The position numbers and the translations under genes were made by a program. A stretch of 64,000 bases of DNA from the NCBI GenBank assembly GCA_023269675.1, contig JAHFSX010000023.1, positions 35,902-99,901 of the forward strand. The letters run 5' to 3'. The DNA comes from Verrucomicrobiota bacterium. GTDB lineage: Bacteria > Verrucomicrobiota > Kiritimatiellia > RFP12 > UBA1067. The notes under the pieces are model-generated. The model had not been told where the DNA came from and did not search any database. It saw nothing but the letters and a program-made list of their open reading frames with translations. Shown here one piece after another: positions 28,592-37,288 of this stretch (the stretch's first letter is position 1; the number at the start of each line of letters is the position of its first letter).

Positions 28592-29872
28592 ATGAACAGA
28601 CTTCGGTTTTGGAACGAGCGGGCGGAGACGCTGTCCCGCGACGAATTGGCGGCCGTGCAGCTCGAGGGCCTGAAATGGACGGTGAAGCATGCCTGGGCCA
28701 ACAACGAGTTCTACCGCGTGCGGCTGACGGAAGCGGGTTTTGAGCCCGGCGACATCCGTTCGCTCGACGATATCGCCGACCTGCCGTTTCTCACCAAGGA
28801 TGATTTCCGCGACCAGTATCCGCTCGGCATGCTGTGCATGCCGCGCGCCGCGGTGCGCGAGATGCACATGAGCTCCGGCTCCACCGGCACGCCGGTGGTG
28901 ATGGCCTATACCGAGGCCGACCTGACGCAGTGGGCGGAGTGCATGGCCCGCTGCCAGGTGATGGCGGGCCTGCAGCCGGGCGACGCGCTGCAGATCATGC
29001 CGACCTTCGGCTTGTTCAACGGCGGCTTCGGCTTCTACCACGGCGCGCGGCGCGCGGGGCTTTTCGCGGTGCCCGCCAGTTCGGGCAACACCGCGCGGCA
29101 GGTCATGCTGCTGCGTGACTTCAAGGTCAAGGCCATTGGCTCGGTGGTCTCCTACGCCGCGCGCATCATCGAGATGCTGGACGAGAAGGGCCTGGAGCTG
29201 CCGGATCTCAAGATCGGCATCTTCGGCGCGGAGTCGTTCTCCGACGAGATGCGCAGCCGCGTGGAGTCGCGGCTGGGCATCCGGGCCTTCGACATTTACG
29301 GGATGACCGAGACGGGCGGCGTGGGCACGACCGGCATGGACTGCGAGGCGCGCTGCGGCATCCACGTGTGGCAGGACCAGTACCTCACGGAGATCGTCGA
29401 CCCCGTCACCGGCGCGCCGCTGCCGGACGGCGCGGTGGGCGAGGTGATCTTCACCTCGCTGACGCGCGAGGCGATCCCGGTGATCCGCTACCGCACGCGC
29501 GACCTGACGCGCATCGTGAGCCGCGAGCGCTGCGCCTGCGGCCGGACCAGCCTGCGCATCGACCGCATCGAGGGGCGCTGCGACGACATGCTGATCGTCA
29601 AGGGCGTGAACTTCTTCCCGAAGCAGGTGGAGCAGGCGCTGATGGAGATCCCCGGCGTGCTGCAGGAATACCAGATCATCCTCGAGGACGACCACGGCGT
29701 GACCGACGTGCGCGTCAACGTCGAGGCGCTGGAAGGCGTCACCGGCTACATGGTCGAGAAGCATCTGAAGGAGCGGCTCGGCTTCAGCCCCAAGGGCGAC
29801 ATCTTCAAGCCCGGCACCCTGCCCCGCAGCGAGGGCAAGGCCAAGCGCGTCTTCCGCGTCAACAAAACATAG
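28592..29872 (+). CDS. PaaK-type adenylate-forming enzyme (phenylacetate-CoA ligase-like)
   Basis: 426-residue member of the AMP-dependent ligase superfamily, closest to phenylacetate-CoA ligases. The P-loop-like MSSGSTGTPVVM, GIFGAESF, DIYGMTETGG, YRTRDLTRI with CACGRTSLRI and VKGVNFFPKQVE (hinge) are all present. The enzyme activates an aryl or acyl acid with ATP and transfers it to CoA. The ATG at 28592 has GGAG and AGAGG upstream; an ORF from 28553 extends through the spacer. No other phenylacetate-pathway gene is visible, so the acid is not predicted; PaaK-like paralogues also feed other pathways. Two permease genes follow after 110 bases. Confidence 0.88.
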   Translation: MNRLRFWNERAETLSRDELAAVQLEGLKWTVKHAWANNEFYRVRLTEAGFEPGDIRSLDDIADLPFLTKDDFRDQYPLGMLCMPRAAVREMHMSSGSTGTPVVMAYTEADLTQWAECMARCQVMAGLQPGDALQIMPTFGLFNGGFGFYHGARRAGLFAVPASSGNTARQVMLLRDFKVKAIGSVVSYAARIIEMLDEKGLELPDLKIGIFGAESFSDEMRSRVESRLGIRAFDIYGMTETGGVGTTGMDCEARCGIHVWQDQYLTEIVDPVTGAPLPDGAVGEVIFTSLTREAIPVIRYRTRDLTRIVSRERCACGRTSLRIDRIEGRCDDMLIVKGVNFFPKQVEQALMEIPGVLQEYQIILEDDHGVTDVRVNVEALEGVTGYMVEKHLKERLGFSPKGDIFKPGTLPRSEGKAKRVFRVNKT

Positions 29873-29982
29873 GGCTAAACCTGCCTGGCGGACCCCAACG
29901 CTCAACTTCCCAAGAAACTTCATCAGCACTCGAACGTTGGAAGTTCAGCGTTCAGCGTTGAGCGTTCGTTTTAACCACCGGT
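29873..29982. repeat. Heptad-repeat spacer before the permease genes
   Basis: TTCAGCG-TTCAGCG-TTGAGCG-TTCG lies at 29944-29967, with an inverted AACGCTCAAC copy near 29898. No promoter or gene is clear. Confidence 0.6.
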
Positions 29983-31215
29983 ATGAAGCGTTACATCATC
30001 AGGCGGATCGCAGAGATGGTGCCGACCACCTTCGGGGTGCTGGTGCTCACCTTTCTGCTCTTCCATGTGGTGGGGGGCTCGCCCGCCGAGGTGGTGCTGG
30101 GCAAGAACGCCACGGCGGAGTCGCTGGCCGCGTTCGACGCGCGCTACGGCTACGACAGGCCCCTGCTCTGCGGCAACTGGAGCGCGATCCGCGCGCTGGG
30201 ACCGACGCCGCGCGAACGCCTGGAAAAACAGGGGGCGCGCGGCCTCTGCCGCTTGCCGCTCGCCTATGGCCTGCCCGCGGGTTCATACCGGGTCACGGCC
30301 GGACGCGCCCTGCTGGGGCTGCGGGAGGTCGCCACGGGCCTGACGGACGAGGCGCTGCTCGACGGCCCCGCGCCGCTGACCTTCGCGGTGCGCGAGGGGT
30401 GGAAGGCGGTGACGCTGGACGTGGGCGGCGTGCTGCCTACGGCGCTGCGCCTGGAAAAGAAGACGGGCGGGTTTTTCGACTCGCAGTTCATCCATTACGG
30501 CAAGGCGCTGCTGACGGGCGATTTCGGCGTCTCCACGGAATACAACCTGCCGGTGACGCGCGTGCTGAAGACTGGCGTTGGGCCGTCGCTCGCGCTGACC
30601 GTGCCGATCCTCGTGGGTGGCACGCTGGTCGGCGTGATGCTGGGGCTGCTGTGCGCGGCGTGGCGCGGCGGCGCGGCGGACAAGGCGGTGCTGATCCTCT
30701 CCACCGTGCTGATGAGCGTGAACTACGTGGTGTGGGTGCTGGCGGGCCAGTTTCTGCTGGCGTTCAAGCTGCGGCTCTTTCCGATCTGGGGCTTCGAGTC
30801 GGCGGCCTATCTGGCGCTGCCGGTGCTGATCGGCATCGTGAGCGGGCTCGGCCGCGACGTGCGATTCTTCCGCGCCGCGATCCTGGACGAGGTCTACAAG
30901 CCGTATGTCCGCACGGCGCAGGCCAAGGGCTTGAGCGGCTGCCGCATCATGGTGCGCCACGTCCTGCGCAACAGCCTGATCCCGATCGTCACCTATATCA
31001 GCCTGTCAATCCCGTTCCTCTTCACGGGCAGCCTGATGCTGGAGAGCTTCTTCGGCATTCCCGGCCTGGGCAACGTGAGCCTGAACGCGATCCACTCCTC
31101 GGACATGGCCATCGTGCGGGCCGTGGTGATCCTCGGCGCTCTGCTGTATCAGGGCGTGAACCTGCTCACCGACCTGTGTTATGCCTGGCTCGATCCGCGC
31201 GTGAGGTTGAACTGA
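29983..31215 (+). CDS. ABC transporter permease, OppB/DppB family, with large insertion
   Basis: 410-residue inner-membrane subunit of an oligopeptide/nickel-type importer. TM1 (about 15-31) is followed by the usual YGYDRP segment at 55-60. Ordinary OppB proteins would then soon reach the GDFGVS loop; here about 108 residues intervene (61-168), including PLTFAVREGWKAVTLDVGG, which looks beta-rich and extracytoplasmic. The remaining five helices and the coupling EAA loop (EVYKPYVRTAQAKGLSGCRIMVRHVLRNSLIP) are normal. The oppC-type gene starts 2 bases after the stop. No binding protein or ATPase is adjacent, so the transporter must be completed elsewhere. Confidence 0.9.
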   Translation: MKRYIIRRIAEMVPTTFGVLVLTFLLFHVVGGSPAEVVLGKNATAESLAAFDARYGYDRPLLCGNWSAIRALGPTPRERLEKQGARGLCRLPLAYGLPAGSYRVTAGRALLGLREVATGLTDEALLDGPAPLTFAVREGWKAVTLDVGGVLPTALRLEKKTGGFFDSQFIHYGKALLTGDFGVSTEYNLPVTRVLKTGVGPSLALTVPILVGGTLVGVMLGLLCAAWRGGAADKAVLILSTVLMSVNYVVWVLAGQFLLAFKLRLFPIWGFESAAYLALPVLIGIVSGLGRDVRFFRAAILDEVYKPYVRTAQAKGLSGCRIMVRHVLRNSLIPIVTYISLSIPFLFTGSLMLESFFGIPGLGNVSLNAIHSSDMAIVRAVVILGALLYQGVNLLTDLCYAWLDPRVRLN

Positions 31216-31217
31216 CC

Positions 31218-32132
31218 ATGGCGAGAGACCGGAACATTCTTAGGCGCTTGTGGCGGCGGTGGGACACGCGGCTGTGTCTGCTGGCGATCGCCGTGTACTG
31301 CGGCGCGGCCGTGTACGGCGAGGCCGTGTACCAGGTGTGCCGGGTGGCTGACCGGACGCCGTCGTACAACCAGGTGCACGAAGGTTCGCGCTATGTGCCG
31401 CCCGCGTTCGTGCGGGTCTTCGCGAAGAACCCACAACCCGCTGGGCAGCCGCTCTATCTGTTGGGCAGCGACAACCTCGGGCGCGACGTGCTGCAGCGGC
31501 TGGTGCAGGGCACGCGCATCGCTTTCCACGTGGGCATCATCACCTCGCTCATCGCGATCCCGCTGGGCGTGATCCTCGGCTGCCTGGGCGGCTACTTCGG
31601 CGGCCGCATGGACAGTGTCGTGGTGTGGCTCTGCGCCACCGTGGCCTCGATGCCGGGGCTGCTCTTCATCCTCGCCATCGCGATGGTGGTGGGGCAGGGG
31701 CTGCTGGGGGTTTATCTCGGCATCGGGCTGACCACGTGGGTGAGCGTCTGCCGCAACGTGCGCGGCGAGGTGATCAAGCACCGCGGCCGCGCCTATGTGC
31801 AGGCCGCGCGGGTGCTGGGCTACAGCCACGCGCGCATCATGTTCCGCCACATCCTTCCGAACGTGACGCACATCATCCTGATCGCCTTCTCCATCCGCTT
31901 CCCGGCCTCGGTGGCCACGGAGGTGTTCATCAGCTTTCTCGGCATCGGCGTGCAGGGCGAGCCCTCGTGGGGCATCATGATCAACAACGCGCGGCTGCGC
32001 CTGTGGCAGGGCGTCTGGTGGGAGATGGCCTTCGTGACGCTGGCGATCTTCGCGCTGGTGCTGGCCTTCAACCATCTGGCCGACGCCCTGCGCGACATGC
32101 TCGACCCTGCCCTGCGCACCGAGCAGGGATGA
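31218..32132 (+). CDS. ABC transporter permease, OppC/DppC family
   Basis: 304-residue partner permease. An N-terminal helix (RLCLLAIAVYCGAAVYG) is followed by a periplasmic segment of about 55 residues and the GSDNLGRDVLQRLVQGTR motif typical of OppC. Five further membrane helices carry the EAA loop (RGRAYVQAARVLGYSHARIMFRHILPN) and FISFLGIGVQGEPSWG. ATG 31218 follows the oppB TGA by 2 bases, with GAGGTTGA upstream. Together with OppB it should form the membrane channel of a peptide- or sugar-importing ABC system. It converges with the AraC-family gene 53 bases away, with no clear terminator between. Confidence 0.94.
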   Translation: MARDRNILRRLWRRWDTRLCLLAIAVYCGAAVYGEAVYQVCRVADRTPSYNQVHEGSRYVPPAFVRVFAKNPQPAGQPLYLLGSDNLGRDVLQRLVQGTRIAFHVGIITSLIAIPLGVILGCLGGYFGGRMDSVVVWLCATVASMPGLLFILAIAMVVGQGLLGVYLGIGLTTWVSVCRNVRGEVIKHRGRAYVQAARVLGYSHARIMFRHILPNVTHIILIAFSIRFPASVATEVFISFLGIGVQGEPSWGIMINNARLRLWQGVWWEMAFVTLAIFALVLAFNHLADALRDMLDPALRTEQG

Positions 32133-32185
32133 TTTGCCGCCCCCACCCTCTGCCACATAACACCAGGTTCACATAGAAGGTGCGG

Positions 32186-33409
32186 TCAGGGGGATGAGAC
32201 GGTCAGAACGTTCGCGACCATCTCCGCCTTTTGAGCGTACCTGAACTGGCTCATCGTGAGTCCGACTGTGCGTTTGAAAATGCGTCTGACATGGGATTCG
32301 CTCTGATATCCGCACAATCCGCAAAGCATCGTGATCGGTCGGTTGGTGTCCGCCAAGAGACGCTTCAGCTTTTCCATCCGCGCCAGCTGGATTTCTTCCG
32401 TGATCGAGTGTTTCAGATGCTTTCTGAAAAGCAGCTCGGACATACGGCGAGAGACATGCATGTGGCGGGAGATTTCGCACACGCAGATCGCCCGTTCCGC
32501 GTTCAGACGGATAAAGTCCAAACCGCGTTGAACCCTCGGATCCATGGCGTGCGAATGGAACTGAGTGGATTCACGTGAGACAATCCTCTTCGCCCCGTAG
32601 AGAAGGCTCTGCGGTGTGCGTCGTTGGCGGAACATGAGTTGCTCTAAGAGTTGCGCCGCCTGATAACCGCACGCTTCAAAGTCGGGTTGGATGCTGGATA
32701 GCGTTGGAGTGGTGCCTTCGCAGAGGAGTTCATCGTTATCGACGCCCAGCACGGCAAGGTCAACGGGAACGTTGATATGGGCGAGTTGGCAAATCTTTAG
32801 CACCTGCTGCGCCTGTCGGTCATTTGAGACAAAAACTGCTGTTTGTTTTGGAAGCGCTTTCAACCACCGGATGAGTTTGTCCTGTTCTTGAACCCAATCC
32901 TTTGTGTTCATGGTACCCGGGACTGCGCATGCGTAGTCGTTACAGGAAAAGCTGATCGTGCGCAGACGTTCGCGGAAAAAACGGCACCGTTGAACAGACC
33001 ATTCGCTTCCTTGGCTATCACCGACATAGGCGAAGTTCTTGAATCCTTGGCTGGCTAGATAATCCACACCCGCATGGGCAATGGCCTTGGAGTCGCAGGT
33101 AATGAATGAGGCTTTTTTAAAGTACGCCGTATAACGGCCCATCTTGGCATCCATGATCACAGTTGGGATCGCGAGGTCGGTGACGTTTTCCCTCGCATCG
33201 GGCATACATCCGATAATCATGCCGTGGGCCTTCCATTTTCTGATGTTGTCAAAGGTCTGGGTGTCGTTGCACCGGTCGACGAGTTGCACGTTCCACGGCG
33301 TATGTAACTTGATGTAATGATAAATTCCGGCAAGTTTGTCACGGTTGGACTTCGCTGCGGTCGAAATAATCAGGAGAACACGGGGAAACGTTGTAATGAA
33401 CTTTCTCAC
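32186..33409 (-). CDS. XylR-like AraC-family transcriptional regulator
   Basis: Sugar-responsive regulator of about 407 residues. The N-terminal two thirds form a LacI/periplasmic-binding-like sensor (RVLLIISTAAKSNRDK, GMIIGCMPDA, FAYVGD, AVLGVDNDELLCEGTTPTLSSI). The C-terminal 100 residues hold two AraC HTH motifs (ICVCEISRHMHVSRRMSELLFRK and ITMLCGLCGYQSESHVRRIFKR). This layout is that of E. coli XylR. The start is uncertain: GTG 33409 begins a good family N-terminus, while the frame opens at TTG 33460. Base composition is clearly less GC-rich than neighbouring genes, suggesting transfer. It diverges from the secreted protein gene and probably controls it and the glycosidase at 35732. Confidence 0.88.
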   Translation of the reverse strand: MRKFITTFPRVLLIISTAAKSNRDKLAGIYHYIKLHTPWNVQLVDRCNDTQTFDNIRKWKAHGMIIGCMPDARENVTDLAIPTVIMDAKMGRYTAYFKKASFITCDSKAIAHAGVDYLASQGFKNFAYVGDSQGSEWSVQRCRFFRERLRTISFSCNDYACAVPGTMNTKDWVQEQDKLIRWLKALPKQTAVFVSNDRQAQQVLKICQLAHINVPVDLAVLGVDNDELLCEGTTPTLSSIQPDFEACGYQAAQLLEQLMFRQRRTPQSLLYGAKRIVSRESTQFHSHAMDPRVQRGLDFIRLNAERAICVCEISRHMHVSRRMSELLFRKHLKHSITEEIQLARMEKLKRLLADTNRPITMLCGLCGYQSESHVRRIFKRTVGLTMSQFRYAQKAEMVANVLTVSSP

Positions 33410-33632
33410 GATAAAAATAGCATAGCCTTTACACCTTATACGGGCAAGCCCATTGCGCAAAAGAGCCGGTTATTATTGCGCATCAGGGACTTTTCCTGTG
33501 AGGGGGCAGAATGTATTGTTGTCAATAGATCGCGTTGAGCTGTAGGCATAGACGCACGTTGAGGCTGTCACAAACCCCACACAGGCGGGAGTGCGATGGC
33601 GCTGAACAACTTTTATGAAGGGGATGGGCAAG

Positions 33633-35579
33633 ATGAATAATTGTGCGACATGGCGGGTTTGGCTGATGGCTGCGACGGGTATCGTCACGTTTACGGTGTT
33701 GGGCTATGACCCCCTTTATTTCCAAAGGCAAGCGGGGTCGGAGGATTGGTTGTGGACAACCTCGTTGAACTGGTTGCACGGGGAGGTGGGTGCCTATCCC
33801 ACCCTCACGAACTCCGTCTACCTCAACGCTGGTTCAGAGGTGCAGCCAGTCGTGATTCCGGCCGGTGCAACCGGTTATGCCCGCGAACTTCGGCTGGGCG
33901 GCACGCCTAGCGGCGGCGAGGGGTACCTCCAAGTGGAGGGTGTGCTGACCAACGCGAGTGTTCTGCAAATAGGCGGATCTTACGATGGAACCGTCGGGAA
34001 AAGCGGCTGGATGCGCGTCGTTTCCGGCGGCAAATGCTGGGCAGGCTCAAGTGTCATCTTAGGATACAAGGCCGGGACTATGGGACGACTCCTGTTGGAC
34101 AGCGGATCGCTGTTCCAATGTCCGGCCGGCTCCACGCTCACCATCGGGCTTAACGGTACGGGCGTGGTGGCTCAGACGGGCGGCGTGCTGAAGGTGCAGA
34201 ACGTCAATCTGGGTACAAACGCGACAAGTCGAGGCTCCTATCTGCTCGACGGGGGGACGCTTGAAGGGAACGGCAATCTGGCCGGCGGCGCGATCACGGT
34301 TGGGAATGGCACGGGGAACGGATTGATCTTACAGTCCAGTGGCGCGATTGCGGGCTTTCAGAATGTGTATGTGGGCGACACGGTTTCAGCGTCCGGCGCC
34401 TACACGATCACGGGCGGGACGTTCTCGGCCAATTTCCTGTGTGTCGGGCGGTATGGACGGGGCGTGGTCACCAACGCCGGAGGTTCCATGATTCTCGACT
34501 TGTCAATCGCCGTGCCCTACAACCCGGGCTCATCGGGCGGGTTGACCCACAAGGGTGGAACTCTGAGAGCGTTGGGCGCAAACGGCATCCGCATCGGGTT
34601 CCAATCGACGGGCCTTTTCGAGGCGGAAGCCGACTTCGACGCTCCGGTTTTTAAAATCGGGCTGGACGGCGGCACGGGCGTGGCGAACATCGGGGCCTGC
34701 GTGTACTCCAATATCTGGTACGGCAGTGCCATCACATTCCCCTTGGTTGTCGGGGGGCAGGACAGTACGAAGGGCGGAGACGGCACCTTGCATTTGTGCG
34801 GGACGACAGTCAAGCTGAATGGAAAAAAAGGCGTGATTGTCCGGCAGACATCTGACAGCCAAGGGACGGTCCGCGGTTGGGGTAGCGTCACGAACTGTCT
34901 GGTTGCGATCTATGAATCAAATTATGTCTTGCTGAACAACGGAACGGTGACTGCCGACGGTGAGGGTGTCGCGCGCGATCTGGATTTTTCGCACATGCTT
35001 GCGGCCTCCAATTCGCTGGGGAACGCGGTGTCCGAAACCAACGGCTGGTATGCGGTGAACAAGGGGCGTCTGCTCTTCCCGCGCGTCAATTTCACCTCGG
35101 CGGGAACCACGCCGGTGCGCAATTATGGAACCTCGCCCTACGAGACGGGCAGCGCCGTCGCAGGGCCGGTCCATAGCGTGCGCGCGGCTTTCAAAGATAC
35201 CGAGGTGGTCACGGGCGCGCTGATTCCAGGCACCTCTAACTATTATGCAGGATACGGCAGCGAGCTGTACGCGCCCGACCGAGGGGACATCCCCGTCGGG
35301 CTGCCGGGAGAAGGTGTGCTGGCGGTATGGAGGTTGACCTCGCCGAGTTTCAACTCCGCAGATATCTCCTTCCGCTACAACGGCAAGACGGTTTCGGGCG
35401 GCAAGAGCATGCTGCTTAGCCGTCGTGGTGCCGATGGGGCATGGCGCTATGTCGGGCGGGGAGATGCGGCCACCTGTTGTGCGACGTCCACCGGACTGTT
35501 GGCGGTCGCCGCCGACGGTAACCTCGGCTGGTTCGCTCTGGTGATGAAGCCCAAAGGCACGCTCGTCAGAATCTTTTAA
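33633..35579 (+). CDS. Secreted beta-helix (autotransporter-passenger-like) repeat protein
   Basis: 648-residue exported protein of unknown function. A signal peptide (WRVWLMAATGIVTFTVLG) is followed by many short Gly/Asn/Thr-rich strands such as GYLQVEGVLTNASVLQIGG, GVLKVQNVNLG, GAYTITGGTFSANFLCVG and GSMILDL, the pattern of right-handed beta-helix passenger repeats (PEP-CTERM/autotransporter-like), to about residue 420. A non-repetitive C-terminal part contains WRLTSPSFNSADISF and no autotransporter barrel or PEP-CTERM tail is visible. ATG 33633 is preferred, with AGGGG 9 bases upstream; ATGs at 33615 and 33624 are upstream. Likely a surface or polysaccharide-binding protein of the XylR-associated cassette. 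Confidence 0.7.
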   Translation: MNNCATWRVWLMAATGIVTFTVLGYDPLYFQRQAGSEDWLWTTSLNWLHGEVGAYPTLTNSVYLNAGSEVQPVVIPAGATGYARELRLGGTPSGGEGYLQVEGVLTNASVLQIGGSYDGTVGKSGWMRVVSGGKCWAGSSVILGYKAGTMGRLLLDSGSLFQCPAGSTLTIGLNGTGVVAQTGGVLKVQNVNLGTNATSRGSYLLDGGTLEGNGNLAGGAITVGNGTGNGLILQSSGAIAGFQNVYVGDTVSASGAYTITGGTFSANFLCVGRYGRGVVTNAGGSMILDLSIAVPYNPGSSGGLTHKGGTLRALGANGIRIGFQSTGLFEAEADFDAPVFKIGLDGGTGVANIGACVYSNIWYGSAITFPLVVGGQDSTKGGDGTLHLCGTTVKLNGKKGVIVRQTSDSQGTVRGWGSVTNCLVAIYESNYVLLNNGTVTADGEGVARDLDFSHMLAASNSLGNAVSETNGWYAVNKGRLLFPRVNFTSAGTTPVRNYGTSPYETGSAVAGPVHSVRAAFKDTEVVTGALIPGTSNYYAGYGSELYAPDRGDIPVGLPGEGVLAVWRLTSPSFNSADISFRYNGKTVSGGKSMLLSRRGADGAWRYVGRGDAATCCATSTGLLAVAADGNLGWFALVMKPKGTLVRIF

Positions 35580-35676
35580 GCGGGCGACCTCCACATTCAA
35601 TTGAAGCTTGAAAAGGCACTGCGCCCTGTGGATGAATGCAATCGTAAAAGGCGGTGTTTATGTCGCTTGAAACGGA

Positions 35677-35682
35677 TATACT
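35677..35682 (+). promoter_or_regulatory. TATACT -10-like element before the GH-A glycosidase
   Basis: TATACTGT at 35677 lies about 50 bases before the ATG. The -35 region (TGTTTA at 16-base spacing) is weak, as expected if an activator such as the nearby XylR-like protein is needed. Confidence 0.45.
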
Positions 35683-35731
35683 GTAAACAGATTCATTCAT
35701 TCCTCAAACGGTAAAGGTCGGAGAACGAGTC

Positions 35732-37285
35732 ATGTGGAAATGGCGTTTTTGGATTGTGTTGTTTCTCGGTATCGGTATGGGCTCTCTGAACGTAAAGGCC
35801 CAAGAGTCCGGACCACCTGTGAAGGGTGATCCGGGTCTGGCGGCGGCTAACCTGTTTGACGGCGCCCTGTCTGGACTTGAAAAGATCGGACAGCTCAAGG
35901 CCGTGCCTTCCGGCCGGATCGCGAAGTCGAATATCAGCATCGGCTTCGAATGTCTGGATCGCTTCATGTTCGACCCCGCGAAGTGCTACGACAAGCTGGC
36001 GGAGACCGGGACCAAGTGGGCGCGCTGCCAGACCGGCTGGAGCCGCTGCGAGACTGTCAAGGGCACGTATGATTTCAAGTGGCTCGACGACGTGGTCGAC
36101 AACCTGCGCCGCCGCGGGGTCCAGCCCTGGTTCAACGTCGGGTTCGGGAACACGCTCTACATGACCAACACGTTCACGGCCGCGGCGGTGGGCTGTGTGC
36201 CGTTCGACTACGGCGATGAGGCGCGCCAGGCGTGGCAGAGCTACATCCGCGCGCTGAGCCGCCACTTCAAGGGGCGGGTGACCTGCTGGGAGATCTGGAA
36301 CGAGCCGAACATCGACGCCTTCTGGGCCCCGAAGAAAGCCGACCCGCTGGCCTATCTGGAACTCATCAGACTGACGGGCGGCATCATCCGCGAAGAGATC
36401 CCCGACGCCAAGGTCGGCGCGTGCCTGTCGGGCGTCCTGAACGACTACGTCAAGCGGCTGATCAAGGCCGGGGTCGGCAAGGAGATCGATTTCTTTGCTG
36501 TGCATGCCTACAGCGTGCAGCCCGAGCAGGGTTATCTGAACGAGATCGCGACCCTGCGGCGCCTGTTCGACGAGAACGGCGGGAAAGAGGTCCGGCTCTG
36601 GCAGGGCGAGTCGGGCTTCGCCTCCTGGTTCCCGCCGAACCACTGGCTGCATCCGACCGTAATGGAGAGCGAGGCCAACCAGGCGAAATGGCTGCTGCGC
36701 CGCTTCATCACGGATGCGCGGGCGGGGATGGAGCTGAGCTCCTTCTTCCAGATGGTGGACATGACGGCGCGTCCCTACAGCATGGCGAAGACCACGCAGG
36801 CCAACCCCGCGCGCCACGGCATCCTGCACGGAAACACGTATGAGCGCAAGCTGTCGTTCCACGCCTTGAGCCATTACAACGCCCTGTTCGACGGCGACAC
36901 CGTGCCGGCTACCAACCTTTCGATGACGGTGGACATGGGCGGTGCTGTTGCGCCGACCAACTGTGTCTCGCGTTTGCCGGTCGCCGCGGGTTTCTTCCGC
37001 AAAGGCGTGCCGCTCTACGTTTACTATCTGACCGTGGATGTCCAGACCGGCTATGCCGGACTCTCCAATGTTCAGGCCATGGTGACGGGCGTCCGTGAAA
37101 ACGGGTTCCGCGATCCGGTGCTGGTCGACCTGCTCAAGGGCGGCGTCTATGCGGTCAAGGATGCGGTGCGTACGGATCAGGGGTGCGTCCGTTTCAGCGG
37201 TCTGCCCTTGACCGATTATCCGCTGGTGATCACCGACCGCGCGGCGCTGGCAGGGCGGACGGAGGCGTTCGCCGCCCGCGAGTGA
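35732..37285 (+). CDS. Secreted clan GH-A glycoside hydrolase (GH39-like)
   Basis: 517-residue exported TIM-barrel glycosidase. A signal peptide (about 1-23) ends in VKAQ. The acid/base is in WEIWNEPN (Glu191), and a plausible nucleophile is in RLWQGESGF (Glu293), the clan GH-A spacing. AVHAYS fits the histidine/tyrosine motif before the nucleophile. The C-terminal 120 residues look like a beta-sandwich. Similarity is greatest to GH39/GH5-like beta-xylosidases by motif, but the family is not certain. GGAG lies 10 bases before the ATG. It follows the beta-helix protein in the same direction, and with the XylR-like gene it forms a carbohydrate cassette. Confidence 0.8.
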   Translation: MWKWRFWIVLFLGIGMGSLNVKAQESGPPVKGDPGLAAANLFDGALSGLEKIGQLKAVPSGRIAKSNISIGFECLDRFMFDPAKCYDKLAETGTKWARCQTGWSRCETVKGTYDFKWLDDVVDNLRRRGVQPWFNVGFGNTLYMTNTFTAAAVGCVPFDYGDEARQAWQSYIRALSRHFKGRVTCWEIWNEPNIDAFWAPKKADPLAYLELIRLTGGIIREEIPDAKVGACLSGVLNDYVKRLIKAGVGKEIDFFAVHAYSVQPEQGYLNEIATLRRLFDENGGKEVRLWQGESGFASWFPPNHWLHPTVMESEANQAKWLLRRFITDARAGMELSSFFQMVDMTARPYSMAKTTQANPARHGILHGNTYERKLSFHALSHYNALFDGDTVPATNLSMTVDMGGAVAPTNCVSRLPVAAGFFRKGVPLYVYYLTVDVQTGYAGLSNVQAMVTGVRENGFRDPVLVDLLKGGVYAVKDAVRTDQGCVRFSGLPLTDYPLVITDRAALAGRTEAFAARE

Positions 37286-37288
37286 GCT

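Noticed and set aside
25298..29929. 1543-codon open frame on the minus strand
   Set aside because: It is antisense to a Gfo/Idh/MocA gene and a PaaK gene and has a different-frame reading of rpoN; the translation is Arg/His/Ala-rich shadow sequence typical of high-GC DNA.
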